A stretch of 57,258 nucleotides of DNA from Candidatus Thalassarchaeum betae (GCA_022448665.1 JAKUUO010000003.1:1-57258), one strand, 5' to 3'. Counted from the first letter of the stretch, positions 41,818-50,976 are shown. Numbers and translations are program-made. The notes: a model not told the origin generated them from the letters alone.

Positions 41818-42831
41818 TCAGGTTATGCGGACCGGGGGGCCCGTGCTGTCCTCGAGGGTGGACAGCACGTTGTCCACTATGGCATCGAAGGCCACCGCGG
41901 TGTCGCCATCCGGCTCGGCGACGATACGGTGGACGCCATCGTCTCCGCCCCTGACAATACCGGGATCGAATGGCAGAGCGCCGAGGAAGGGGACTTGAAG
42001 TTCGGCGGCCGCCAAAGCACCGCCTCCTGACTTGAAAATGTCCAGTGTCAGCGACCAGTTCCCGTCCTCACCTGTATTGGCCTCGATAGGGGTCCCGTTG
42101 GGCCCCATGACCGATACCTGCGAGTTGGGCTCAGCGGTCCCGCGGATGGTGTAACCGCTCATGTTCTCGACCACGCCGAGGACGGGGACTGAGAGGGTCT
42201 TGGCGAAGTTGATCGACTTGCGACTGTCTAGCAAGGCTACCTCCTGAGGCGTAGTGACAATAACAACGCCGTCGATACCGGGCAAGTTCTGACTGACTGT
42301 CAGGGGTTCGTCACTGGTACCAGGGGGGAAGTCGACGATGAGGGCATCCAATTCACCCCATGCGACATCGCCGATGAACTGCTGAATGGCCCCGAGTTTG
42401 ATCGGCCCTCGCCAGATCACAGGCTTGTCCGGATCCTCGATGAGGAATGCCATCGATATGACTCGGACTCCGTGTGGGCCGATAGCGGGAAAAATCTGGC
42501 CGTCCTCGACATTTAGTTCGGCATCATCAAGACCGAGCATCTTGGGGACGTTCGGCCCGGTGATGTCGATGTCCATCAGACCGACCTTCATCCCCCTGCG
42601 GGCTAGCGAGAGCGCGAGCCCGGTGGCAACTGTGGATTTGCCTACACCGCCCTTGCCTGAAAGTACCATGATCTTGTGCTTAATCTCCTCATCGAGTTTG
42701 GTAATCCTGAGTTTGCGCTGCATCTGCTGGTAGGCCTGCTCCATCTGCGCACGCTCCTCGGACGAGGCAGCATCGTCTTGTGACTGCTTATCGCCGCCAC
42801 CTGAATGGTGACTGATGGGTGAATCTGCCAT
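41818..42831 (-). CDS. Mrp/NBP35-type P-loop ATPase without cysteines
   Basis: A 337-residue MinD-like ATPase. Deviant Walker A GKGGVGKST near residue 59, MDIDITGPNVPKMLGL, ALIVDFPPGTSDEPLTV and TTPQEVALLDSRKSINFA fix it as Mrp/ApbC family, Fe-S carriers in most organisms. The CxxC cluster site that should follow ENMSG is gone: residues about 227-263 are instead an insertion (YTIRGTAEPNSQVSV, then GEDGNWSLTLDIF) that looks like a bacterial Ig-like repeat, and the whole protein has no cysteine. It therefore probably cannot hold a bridging cluster in the known way. The N-terminal 35 residues are low complexity. Confidence 0.85.
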   Translation of the reverse strand: MADSPISHHSGGGDKQSQDDAASSEERAQMEQAYQQMQRKLRITKLDEEIKHKIMVLSGKGGVGKSTVATGLALSLARRGMKVGLMDIDITGPNVPKMLGLDDAELNVEDGQIFPAIGPHGVRVISMAFLIEDPDKPVIWRGPIKLGAIQQFIGDVAWGELDALIVDFPPGTSDEPLTVSQNLPGIDGVVIVTTPQEVALLDSRKSINFAKTLSVPVLGVVENMSGYTIRGTAEPNSQVSVMGPNGTPIEANTGEDGNWSLTLDIFKSGGGALAAAELQVPFLGALPFDPGIVRGGDDGVHRIVAEPDGDTAVAFDAIVDNVLSTLEDSTGPPVRIT

Positions 42832-42942
42832 TGAGCCGATGGCGGCATGGTGCGTACTTCAACCCTATTCAACCACCTGTAACTGGGCCTCAGAGGAAAA
42901 AATGTGGTTTGGTTCATTAATCCTGAACACCACAGGGGTGGT

Positions 42943-43302
42943 ATGCGTCTGCTGTTCGTATGCGTCGGCAACACCTGCCGCAGTCAGATGGCTGAGGCAC
43001 TGGCCAAGCACAAAGGGTATGAGGCCCAATCTGCAGGAACTAGTCCGGGCAGTGCGGTTGCACCGGAGGCCATCGAGGCCATCGGAGAGAAGGGTATCGG
43101 CATGGGCGGTCAGTACCCGAAGTCGGTCGATGACATCGATACGAGAGGTTTCGACCGTATCATCAGCATGGGCTGTGGTGTTGAGTGCCCCCACCTGCCT
43201 ATGGACGACGACTGGGGGATTGAAGACCCGCACGGCGGAGACGTTGCCTTCTACAGGAGGACTCGTGACAAGATAGAGGGTCTCTTGGACTTGTTAGAAT
43301 GA
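42943..43302 (+). CDS. Low-molecular-weight phosphotyrosine phosphatase / arsenate reductase family protein
   Basis: A 119-residue protein with the active-site loop CVGNTCR (CX5R) at residue 7 and a C-terminal acidic motif in DDDWGIEDPHGGD, where the family keeps its general acid. MGCGVECPHLP contributes further cysteines that could act as the resolving pair of thioredoxin-coupled arsenate reductase. Whether it reduces arsenate or dephosphorylates proteins cannot be decided. ATG 42943 is favoured over 42904 because the core fold begins at MRLLFVCVGN. Confidence 0.82.
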   Translation: MRLLFVCVGNTCRSQMAEALAKHKGYEAQSAGTSPGSAVAPEAIEAIGEKGIGMGGQYPKSVDDIDTRGFDRIISMGCGVECPHLPMDDDWGIEDPHGGDVAFYRRTRDKIEGLLDLLE

Positions 43303-43348
43303 GGCAAACCGACGCTTAGAAAAGTGATTCTCGTTTCCCGGAACCTGC

Positions 43349-43420
43349 ACGAGTGTAGTGTAGTGGTTATCACCGGGCGTTGCCAACGCCTGAACCCGGG
43401 TTCAAATCCCGGCACTCGTA
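43349..43420 (+). tRNA. tRNA-Gly (anticodon GCC)
   Basis: Acceptor ACGAGTG/CACTCGT, D stem GTG/CAC, anticodon stem GGGCG/CGCCT around TTGCCAA (anticodon GCC), T stem CCGGG/CCCGG with TTCAAAT, discriminator A. CCA (43421-43423) is encoded, and the stop codon of the convergent surface-protein gene begins at the very next base. The first pair is A-U rather than the G-C of the other two glycine tRNAs here; the second pair, C-G, is the same in all three. Confidence 0.92.
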
Positions 43421-43423
43421 CCA

Positions 43424-46400
43424 TCATTCTAATTCCGAGTTCCTCAGAGACACAGCCACAGCGGTGATTCCGAGAGTCATCAGCAAGCCCAACACAACCA
43501 ACACCAAGGTAGTCGCATTGTCACTTATCCAACTGCCCCCTCCCCCTCCGGAGTCAGTCTTCTCCAACTGCAGGGTATGACTCTGCAGGGAATCTGGAGT
43601 CATCGACTGGTAGGTATCTGTAGCGCGAATCTGGATAGTGATATTGCCCTCGGGCAGGCTTGAGCGGACATCGAACTGGATGGTGTACACACCGTCCCCG
43701 GAGAGTCTGTCGCCGCCGGTCCCGTCATCGGCCATAAGCAGCCACTTGTCGGAGCTCCCGATAGGAGCGAGTCTGCCGATTCTCGCTTGAGCGGAAGAGA
43801 CGCCGTCAGGATCCTCTATCGTCGCCTCCAGCGTGTGCGTGATCGTATCTCCGCTTTCAGGCACGTGAATCGCCTCGACCTGTTCGCCATCCCTCAACAC
43901 AGAGACGGAGTTGATCCAAGGAGCCTCGTTGACGATGGTTAGTAAGGGGGCGTCCTCTGGATATCCGTCTCGATGGACGTGTTCTGCCATGATGGATTCG
44001 CCCTCCCCGTCGGTGATTCGCACCGGGACTATTCGCTCTCCAGGAGCCATGCCGTATGGCACCGTGAACTGGCCGCTCCAAACGCCGTCGGACTCGGTCA
44101 GCGGGGTCAACTCGCCACCGGCGCTCAACAGGTCGATGCCGATGGACTCGATTCCGTGTCCGTCGACTGCAGTGATTCTCACTTCGACCGAATCGCCGCG
44201 CGGGACCGATTCGGGTGTGAAGACGAGTGACATCATCCTTGGAGCTGCGTTGGTCACCTCCAGTGCGGCTCCCTCCTCAACATAGACCCAAAAGTCCTGC
44301 ATGCCTACTGTGACATCCATCAGGCCGTACTCCAATCCATCGTATACAATGAGTGCAGTCCAGATGTCGTCGTGGATGGTATAATCGCCGAACAGACCGG
44401 AGTCCGACAGCTCGACGATTCCCAGGCCCATCCGAGTGAGATCGGCAGTGACTTCGGTGACATCGGTGTCGAAGTCGTCCACGACGACCTCGAGGTGCGC
44501 CGAATCGCCCTCAGTCAGTAGCCTGCCTTCACGGAAGCCGATGGATATCATCGCCGGGGGTGTGTTCTCCTCGGCGGTGATGACAGAGGGTGAGAGGACC
44601 CGGTCCACCATCTGATGCTCAACGAAGGCAAAGCCCTCGCCCATTGAGCCGTTCTCGCCCATCTGGATCTGCACCCAGCGGTGGATCTCGTTGAGTAGAC
44701 CTGCCAGCGGACCCTCGTTGACGACACTGCCCGAGGCGTGGCTGCTCTCGCTGTAGTCGCCCAGCCACTCAGCGACCTCGACTGTGTGGCCGTCCAACTC
44801 GACATCGGAGATGGTGGTGACCACGATGCTCAGTACCATTGCATCGTTTCCGACCAGTGAGAAGCGGTCACCGACGAGCACCATCTCGGGGGCTGCGCCC
44901 GTCTCCCTCGAGATGTGGTTCTCGAACATGACCTCGGACTCGGGAGCCTCGGCCTGCGTGATAATCGGCGAGACCTCGGGGTACTCGTTGTTCACCGTGC
45001 CGTTGTCCTCTATGTACTGGTAGCGGATGGTCCGGTTACCCCAGTCAGTCTGCGGGACCGTGAACTCGTAGGTCAGGTTGTGCTCTGCCTGCCACTCTTC
45101 GGTAATCGGCCCGATTGGGGTGGCCGAGACATTGAACCAGAACTCGTTCTCGATCTTGTCAGCCTCGAACAGAGTTCCAGTCGCGTTCTCCTGTGAGCCG
45201 GAGTCCACGATTCTCCTGATGAGTCCGAAGCTTCCCGCGGCATCGCCGTCGTAGGTGCCGTCGACTCGGATCGTCTCCGCTACGGTCTCGCCGCCCTGGC
45301 TCTCGAAGTGTATCACCGGGATGGTGCCCTCTACATCGACCTGAAAGAACTCGTCCCTAATCTCAAAGCTGAATTCACCGCCTCCCAGTATCAGGAAGTG
45401 TTGCTCCTCCCGGATGCCGTCCTCCCAGCGCTCGAGGATCCTGAACTCATCGAGGTCGAAGGAGAAGTAGTCTCTGTCTGCCCCATTGAGGCGGAGCGTG
45501 GCGTTGGCCTCGATCTGGAGGTGCTGAAGGCGCCTGCGGTCGTCCTCGTCCCAAGTCTCGAAGTAGAAAGTCGACAACTGACCGAACCCCCCGCCGCTGC
45601 TGTTGTTGTCGCCTCCGTTGAATGACAGCCACCCTGTGCCGTCTATCCTGAACCTCTCGGTCAGTTCGCCCCCAGTCCAAGAGCGCAGGACGTAGACATC
45701 GTTGACTTGGACCTCGACAGTGAAGCCGTTGCTCTCGCCCTCCTCGCCCTCCTCGGTGGTGCTGAGATAGAGGGAGCCGTTGCCGCTCATCTCGAAGTCC
45801 TGCTGGAGAAGCACGTTGCCGTCGTAGGTCTCGTTGAGCCATATCCTGTCGAGTTTGAGTTCTAGTTGCAGGCCTTCGGAGCCGTTCGTGGCATCGAGGG
45901 TCAGGGTGCCGTTGCCGAGCTCGTTTGACTCGAGAATGCTGCCAGTCCTCTTCTGCCAGCCTCGTCCCTCGAACTCGATTCCCTGGTCCTCCTCCGCACC
46001 TTCCATCGACCATGTGGTCTCACGGGTTATCTCGTGGTCGGCGATGGGCTGATTCCAGTTGGTGATGCCGAGAGTCCGCGAACAGGATGCTTCGCCGGTC
46101 TCGACCGAGATTGAGACACGATCCTCGAACTCCGGCTCGGAGTCGATGATGATGTCGACCTCGCCGCCTGCGCTCACCACCGTCGCGTTTGAGATGGTGG
46201 CGATGACCTCGCCATCACGGATATGCTGGACGTCTACGGTGAGAGCACTGGGCGAGCTGCCGTTGGTGAACGGGGGGTCGAAGACGACCAGATAGCGGTG
46301 CAGGACGTCGTAGGTCAGGTTCCAGCCGCCGTCCCAGTGTTCCTCTACGTCCCAATCGACCAATACGGTGCAAGTAGTGGGGGCGCCGTCGTCAGTTGCG

Positions 46401-46471
46401 GTGACCATGGCTGCAGGCCCGCTGAGAAGCAGGATAGCAAGCACTGCTAGGGCGGTGTTCTCGCGAGGCAC
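43424..46471 (-). CDS. Giant surface-anchored protein
   Basis: A 1015-residue exported protein: signal peptide at residues 1-26 (NTALAVLAILLLSGPAAMVTA), a long acidic ectodomain rich in beta strands and N-glycosylation-type sequons (NGS, NAT, NLT), then a Gly-Ser linker (SGGGGGS) and one C-terminal membrane helix near 985-1005 (TTLVLVVLGLLMTLGITAVAV). The C-terminal third has Ig/cadherin-like repeats with GDSVEVRITAVDGHG and GDGVYTIQFDV. It is probably a cell-surface or adhesion protein, not assigned to a named family. Start ATG 46471 gives a proper signal peptide. Confidence 0.82.
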   Translation of the reverse strand: MPRENTALAVLAILLLSGPAAMVTATDDGAPTTCTVLVDWDVEEHWDGGWNLTYDVLHRYLVVFDPPFTNGSSPSALTVDVQHIRDGEVIATISNATVVSAGGEVDIIIDSEPEFEDRVSISVETGEASCSRTLGITNWNQPIADHEITRETTWSMEGAEEDQGIEFEGRGWQKRTGSILESNELGNGTLTLDATNGSEGLQLELKLDRIWLNETYDGNVLLQQDFEMSGNGSLYLSTTEEGEEGESNGFTVEVQVNDVYVLRSWTGGELTERFRIDGTGWLSFNGGDNNSSGGGFGQLSTFYFETWDEDDRRRLQHLQIEANATLRLNGADRDYFSFDLDEFRILERWEDGIREEQHFLILGGGEFSFEIRDEFFQVDVEGTIPVIHFESQGGETVAETIRVDGTYDGDAAGSFGLIRRIVDSGSQENATGTLFEADKIENEFWFNVSATPIGPITEEWQAEHNLTYEFTVPQTDWGNRTIRYQYIEDNGTVNNEYPEVSPIITQAEAPESEVMFENHISRETGAAPEMVLVGDRFSLVGNDAMVLSIVVTTISDVELDGHTVEVAEWLGDYSESSHASGSVVNEGPLAGLLNEIHRWVQIQMGENGSMGEGFAFVEHQMVDRVLSPSVITAEENTPPAMISIGFREGRLLTEGDSAHLEVVVDDFDTDVTEVTADLTRMGLGIVELSDSGLFGDYTIHDDIWTALIVYDGLEYGLMDVTVGMQDFWVYVEEGAALEVTNAAPRMMSLVFTPESVPRGDSVEVRITAVDGHGIESIGIDLLSAGGELTPLTESDGVWSGQFTVPYGMAPGERIVPVRITDGEGESIMAEHVHRDGYPEDAPLLTIVNEAPWINSVSVLRDGEQVEAIHVPESGDTITHTLEATIEDPDGVSSAQARIGRLAPIGSSDKWLLMADDGTGGDRLSGDGVYTIQFDVRSSLPEGNITIQIRATDTYQSMTPDSLQSHTLQLEKTDSGGGGGSWISDNATTLVLVVLGLLMTLGITAVAVSLRNSELE

Positions 46472-46519
46472 GGCATGTGCCTAGTCCCGGGAGATATGAA
46501 TCAATGGGGACGTTGCTAC

Positions 46520-46933
46520 TCAGAATAGGGGCTCTTCGTAGTCGTCATCCTCGCCGGAGCGTTCGCGCCACAGCGAGACCGGGACGTCCTCGTAGATGCC
46601 GGCGTACGGATCCTCCTCCTCCTCGGACTTGTCTTCCACGGCGGACAGGCGGGCCAGCTCCTCTGCGTTGGCCTTGAACTTCCAGTAGTGGATCCTCCAC
46701 TCTCGGCCATCCCAAAGAGTGGTCTCCTCGGACTCGGTGGTGAGCAGGTCATAGTCCTGCAGCTGGTAGAACAGGTTGCGGTCGGTGGGCTCGAGGGCAT
46801 TGTCTATGATACGGTTCGAGAAGCCGAAGAAGCCGAGTGCGTGCTCGGCGATCGACTCGGCCACGACGGTCTCCATGTCGATGTCGACTTTGTGCCGGAT
46901 GGCCTGTGTGAGTTGTGCTAACGTCAAGCCCAT
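46520..46933 (-). CDS. Conserved-looking small acidic protein (DUF6015-like)
   Basis: A 137-residue protein with a helical N terminus (LTLAQLTQAIRHKVDIDMETVVAESIAEHALGFFGFSNRIIDNAL) resembling the small archaeal DUF6015 group, a middle LYQLQDYDLLTTESEETTLWDGREWRIHYW that could be a winged-helix wing, and a strongly acidic tail. The family assignment is from memory and not verified. It is 48 bases upstream of the surface-protein gene and may share its transcript. Function unknown. Confidence 0.6.
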   Translation of the reverse strand: MGLTLAQLTQAIRHKVDIDMETVVAESIAEHALGFFGFSNRIIDNALEPTDRNLFYQLQDYDLLTTESEETTLWDGREWRIHYWKFKANAEELARLSAVEDKSEEEEDPYAGIYEDVPVSLWRERSGEDDDYEEPLF

Positions 46934-47055
46934 CGCGTCTCCCTCCAGTGATGTAATATGGAAGGCCGCGCTATTTCAACCGTCTCTCGCTCAGCCTCGA
47001 TTTTCGCCGTTCTTCGCTCCGAAGTGGTTAATCTGTCTCCTACTTTCGCGAAGCC

Positions 47056-47991
47056 ATGGAAGACTCGGAAAGACCTCGTTTCCTAGGTCTGGAGGAGTCT
47101 GAATCAGGACCATGGGATGCAGTGGTTCTACCAGTGCCCTTCGAGATGACGACGAGCTGGGGCGAAGGCACTGAGCATGGACCTGCAGCGTGCATCGAAG
47201 CCAGCTCCCAAGTCGAACTGTACGACCCCCTACTGCCGGATGAGTTGCCCTGCGGACTTGGCATCCACACCGCCGATGCCTGGAGCTCCAAGGCCCCCAC
47301 TCTCAGAGCTCAGTTGGATTCCATCCGGGACTATGCCACCAAATGGCTCGACGGCGAGCAGTTTCCAATCATCCTCGGCGGCGAGCACGGCATCCTGCCG
47401 CCGCTTATGGAGGCGGCCTCAGACCATCCTGATCTGGGCGGCGACCTCGGGCTGCTGACCCTTGTTCAGGTCGATGCTCACGCCGACCTGCGCGACGAGT
47501 TGAACGGAGAGCGCTTCTCGCATGGCACGGCGGTGCGCCGCGCGCTCGATGCGGGAGTCGGACGGGTCATTCAGATTGGCACCCGGGCGCTGTCACGAGG
47601 AGAAGCTGCCTTCGCTGCAGCGGACGGTCGAGTCGAGACCTGGTTCGCACGCGACTTCATGGGGGTGTGCGACGGACAGGCTGGCTGGGCCAGGCTGACC
47701 GAGCGCATCGCTCAGTTAGAGGGGGCCGTTTGGCTCACCTTCGATGTCGACGGATTGGACGGAGCATTGGTCCCCGCCACTGGCACTCCGGTCCCCGGTG
47801 GTCTTTCTCACTGGGCCGCAGTGGACCTCATCGAAGGGCTCTTCGCAGCCCCCAAAAGCACAGTAATAGGCGCTGACGTCAACGAGATAGCCCCGGGTAA
47901 GGACGACTCGCTCACACAGTTCAACGCGGCGCTGATTGCGACCAAGATACTTGCCTGCCACACCCTGTCACGCCTTAATCAGAAGGATTGA
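47056..47991 (+). CDS. speB: Agmatinase/arginase-family ureohydrolase
   Basis: A 311-residue binuclear manganese hydrolase. Metal ligands are in ILGGEHG, VQVDAHADLRDE, and LTFDVDGLDGAL; SHGTAVRRAL provides substrate-loop residues, and ADVNEIAPGKDDS the conserved C-terminal Glu. The pattern fits agmatinase (agmatine to putrescine and urea) better than arginase, but substrate is not settled by these motifs. It is divergent from the small acidic gene and its coding end lies 26 bases before the M14 gene. Confidence 0.85.
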   Translation: MEDSERPRFLGLEESESGPWDAVVLPVPFEMTTSWGEGTEHGPAACIEASSQVELYDPLLPDELPCGLGIHTADAWSSKAPTLRAQLDSIRDYATKWLDGEQFPIILGGEHGILPPLMEAASDHPDLGGDLGLLTLVQVDAHADLRDELNGERFSHGTAVRRALDAGVGRVIQIGTRALSRGEAAFAAADGRVETWFARDFMGVCDGQAGWARLTERIAQLEGAVWLTFDVDGLDGALVPATGTPVPGGLSHWAAVDLIEGLFAAPKSTVIGADVNEIAPGKDDSLTQFNAALIATKILACHTLSRLNQKD

Positions 47992-48016
47992 ACGGGCTCC
48001 GCCCGCTCCGATTGCC

Positions 48017-49357
48017 ATGCAGCGTGCTGCGGCGCTGGCGCTGGTCGCCCTCATTGTCGCTGGAGGTGCTGCTCCCGTCGCCAGCGCTCAGCAGCCAGAC
48101 CTCACTCAGGAGCACTGGTACCACAGCTACGCCACTCTGACCCTCGATGTGCAGGCATGGGAGGATGACTACCCTGAGGTGGTCCGCTTGGTCAGTGCGG
48201 GGACGACCCTGTATGGAAGACAGCAGTGGGTGCTGCAGATCTCCGACTGGTCGGTCGAGAACAAGAGCGATGGTTCGCCCAAGGAGAAGGTGTACATCGA
48301 CGGCGGGCACCACGGCAACGAGCACCTCGGGACCGAACTCGCATTCCTGACCGCAGAGTTCTACATCGAAGGCTGGGGAAACGGCGATACCGAGGTCATC
48401 GAGGTACTGCAGAGCACCGAGATCCACATCATGGTGCTGCTCAACGCTGATGGCAATGACGCCGACACACGATGGAACATGAACCAAGTGGACCTGAACC
48501 GCAACTACGACCACCACTGGACTACCGACGAGACTGCGAGTGGGGATGGGCCGTTCAGCGAGCCGGAGACCAGCAACAACGCCGACTACATGCACGAGTG
48601 GGTGACCGAGGCAGACCTCTACGTCACCATGCACACAGGCACGTGGATTCTCGCATATCCATGGGGCTTCACCCCCAACATGCCCTCGGACTGGGAGCTC
48701 TTCGAGTTCATCCGCGACGACATCCACGAGAAAATCGACGGCGACTTGCCGATCCGCAACGCCAACGCCGGCATCTACCCAACTCACGGCACCAGCCGCG
48801 ACTACGGCTACGGAGTGATGGGCTACCCCTGCTTCACCTTCGAGACCGACGACGAGCAGTTCCTGCTTGGCAGCGTCCAATCTGTCAGCGACCGCCTAGA
48901 GCTCGAACTCGAGGTCATGCGCTACCTGATCTCGAACGTCTGGTACTGGCGGGCTAGGCTGAGCGTAGACTCCCTAGAGGTCTCAGACGACCATGTCGAC
49001 CTGAGCGTTTCCAACATAGGGCGAGCCAGCACGGCCAACGCCACTGTGCACTACATGAACGAGATGGGCGAGGTGCTGTGGCACTCGGACAACTTCAGCG
49101 TCAATGCGAGCAACCACACCGATACGAGGCTGGATGCGAGCGGGCTGAGTGTGGTTGCTGGCGGCCACTTCGAACTTCACTACCAGAAGCGTGTGATTGA
49201 TGCCGCCCTGTGGGTCAACGAGCCGGTAAACGAGAGCGTTGTTGGCGTTGTGAGCGATGACTCGTGGAACTTGCTCCCAGCACCTTCGCTGCTGCTGAGC
49301 ATGGTCGCAATTGCTCTCGCAGCGATAAATAGGGAAAACCGCAGGTTTGAGCAATAA
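48017..49357 (+). CDS. Secreted M14-family zinc carboxypeptidase
   Basis: A 446-residue exported protease with a signal peptide (RAAALALVALIVAGGAAPVASAQ). The M14 fold is shown by GGHHGNEH (zinc HxxE), NADGNDADTRWN..VDLNRNYDHHW (substrate-binding Arg/Asn), VTMHTG (third zinc His) and CFTFETDDE (catalytic Glu). A C-terminal beta domain of about 100 residues and a hydrophobic tail (LLPAPSLLLSMVAIALAAI) suggest membrane anchoring. Start ATG 48017 gives the signal peptide; the frame upstream to 47936 overlaps agmatinase. It would digest external peptides. Confidence 0.88.
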   Translation: MQRAAALALVALIVAGGAAPVASAQQPDLTQEHWYHSYATLTLDVQAWEDDYPEVVRLVSAGTTLYGRQQWVLQISDWSVENKSDGSPKEKVYIDGGHHGNEHLGTELAFLTAEFYIEGWGNGDTEVIEVLQSTEIHIMVLLNADGNDADTRWNMNQVDLNRNYDHHWTTDETASGDGPFSEPETSNNADYMHEWVTEADLYVTMHTGTWILAYPWGFTPNMPSDWELFEFIRDDIHEKIDGDLPIRNANAGIYPTHGTSRDYGYGVMGYPCFTFETDDEQFLLGSVQSVSDRLELELEVMRYLISNVWYWRARLSVDSLEVSDDHVDLSVSNIGRASTANATVHYMNEMGEVLWHSDNFSVNASNHTDTRLDASGLSVVAGGHFELHYQKRVIDAALWVNEPVNESVVGVVSDDSWNLLPAPSLLLSMVAIALAAINRENRRFEQ

Positions 49358-49376
49358 TTCAGATTGTTTTCACAAC

Positions 49377-49400
49377 AAAACGATGTTAGAACGTCGTTTT
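49377..49400. promoter_or_regulatory. Inverted repeat between the two peptidase genes
   Basis: AAAACGA (49377-49383) and TCGTTTT (49394-49400) are perfect inverted repeats with a 10-base loop and run into a T tract. It may be the terminator of the M14 gene or an operator of the M17 gene; both readings fit the position. Confidence 0.4.
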
Positions 49401-49413
49401 TACAATGCAATTC

Positions 49414-49423
49414 TTTGTATATC
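49414..49423 (+). promoter_or_regulatory. TATA-like element of the M17 aminopeptidase gene
   Basis: TTTGTATATC is centred about 34 bases before ATG 49453. It lies inside the longer frame that begins at 49405, which argues that translation really starts at 49453. Confidence 0.4.
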
Positions 49424-49452
49424 ACTACCGAATCGGCGAGTTCGGCGATATC

Positions 49453-50976
49453 ATGGAATGGAAGAACAGCGAATTCGGAGAAATAGGGGATCAACTGGTG
49501 CTACCGCTCTTCGAGGGTGTTGAGAAGCCCCCAAATAACTCCCTCTCAGGACTGAACAGGAGCCAGCGGACCCTCGTAAGGGAAGCGATAGCCTCGGATG
49601 ACTTCGAAGGGAAAAAGGGGCAACGGATGGCTGTCTGGAACCCTGACTGCAGAGTGCTTCTGGTTGGCATGGGCGAGAAGGGCGAGTTCGGGCATGGGAA
49701 GGCCAGGAACATCGGTGCGCGGGTGATGGGGGCCCTCTCCAAGAAGAAGGGGCTCTCGGTCACTGTCCGGTTCACATCTGGATGGTCGAGCGAGCGCATG
49801 GTCGACTTCGCTGAGGGCATGATGCTGCGCGACTACGAGTTCCTCGAGCACCAGAAGGTCGACGATGAGCACATCGCCGAGCCTTGGAGCGTCGACTTTC
49901 AGGCGAGTGCGCGCCATCAGGAGGCACTCACAGAGGACCTCGGACGGGTTCACTCGGTGGTTGGAGGGGTGCATCTCGCGCGCGACCTCGGAAACGAGCC
50001 GGCCAACGTGCTGTATCCCATGGAGTACGCACGCAGGGCGGTCGAATGGGCTGAGGGCAAGGACAACGTGGTGGTCGAAGTATACGACTGGGACAGGTTG
50101 CAGGAGCTCGGCATGGGCGGCCTGATCAACGTCGGCAAGGGCAGCGACAGGAAGCCCTGCATGGTCCTTTTCACCCTCAATCCAGACGCCGACGGGGGCG
50201 TACAGCGACCTTGCATCGTCGGTAAGGGCATCACCTTCGATACAGGTGGAATCTCGATCAAACCGTCCAAGGGCATGTGGGACATGAAGTACGACATGTG
50301 CGGGGCCGCGACAGTCTTCGGGCTCATGGAAGCCCTGCACGCAACCGGTTACGAACGTCGGGTGAATGGAATAACCTGCATAGCCGAGAACATGCCTGGA
50401 GCCGGCGCCTATCGGCCAGGTGATGTCTTCGAGACCTACTCTGGCAAGACCATCGAGGTGTTCAGCACTGATGCCGAGGGCCGCAATGTCCTCGCCGATG
50501 GGCTGTGGAAGGCCGGCGAACTCGACCCCGAGTACATCGTCGACCTCGCCACGCTGACCGGTGCCATCGTGGTCGCACTTGGCAACCAGATCACTGGGAT
50601 GTGGGCCAATGACGAGGACATCGGCAAGCGAGTCCGGAAGGCTGCTAACAGATCCGGCGAAGCGGTATGGCGCATGCCGCTGAACGCCCAGTTCCGCAAG
50701 TACATGACTGACTCGGCATTCGCCGACATCCGGAACGGCTCGATCGGCGGGGGCGCGGGCTCATCGAACACCGCGGCCTCGTTCCTCGAGTTCTTCGTGC
50801 CGCACCGTGGCTACGACGAGGATGCGGACAAGATTCCATGGGTGCACCTTGACATTGCTGGAACCGCATGGGGCCCCGGCTCGAAGGCCCGCTCCGAGGG
50901 CGCTAACCCCCTGTTCCAGTTCGGTGTATCGGGAGTCCACGTTCGGACTCTTCACAGGCTGGTCACCGAAGGTTGA
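49453..50976 (+). CDS. pepA: Leucyl aminopeptidase, M17 family
   Basis: A 507-residue cytosolic hexameric-type aminopeptidase releasing N-terminal amino acids. The C-terminal catalytic half has GKGITFDTGGISIKPSKGMWDMKYDMCGAA with Lys/Asp metal ligands and FSTDAEGRNVLADGL, where the family usually reads NTDAEGR. The Arg of the bicarbonate site and the late Asp/Glu ligands are kept. ATG 49453 is preferred over 49405 on promoter grounds. It follows a secreted carboxypeptidase, consistent with a peptide-scavenging lifestyle. Confidence 0.92.
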   Translation: MEWKNSEFGEIGDQLVLPLFEGVEKPPNNSLSGLNRSQRTLVREAIASDDFEGKKGQRMAVWNPDCRVLLVGMGEKGEFGHGKARNIGARVMGALSKKKGLSVTVRFTSGWSSERMVDFAEGMMLRDYEFLEHQKVDDEHIAEPWSVDFQASARHQEALTEDLGRVHSVVGGVHLARDLGNEPANVLYPMEYARRAVEWAEGKDNVVVEVYDWDRLQELGMGGLINVGKGSDRKPCMVLFTLNPDADGGVQRPCIVGKGITFDTGGISIKPSKGMWDMKYDMCGAATVFGLMEALHATGYERRVNGITCIAENMPGAGAYRPGDVFETYSGKTIEVFSTDAEGRNVLADGLWKAGELDPEYIVDLATLTGAIVVALGNQITGMWANDEDIGKRVRKAANRSGEAVWRMPLNAQFRKYMTDSAFADIRNGSIGGGAGSSNTAASFLEFFVPHRGYDEDADKIPWVHLDIAGTAWGPGSKARSEGANPLFQFGVSGVHVRTLHRLVTEG

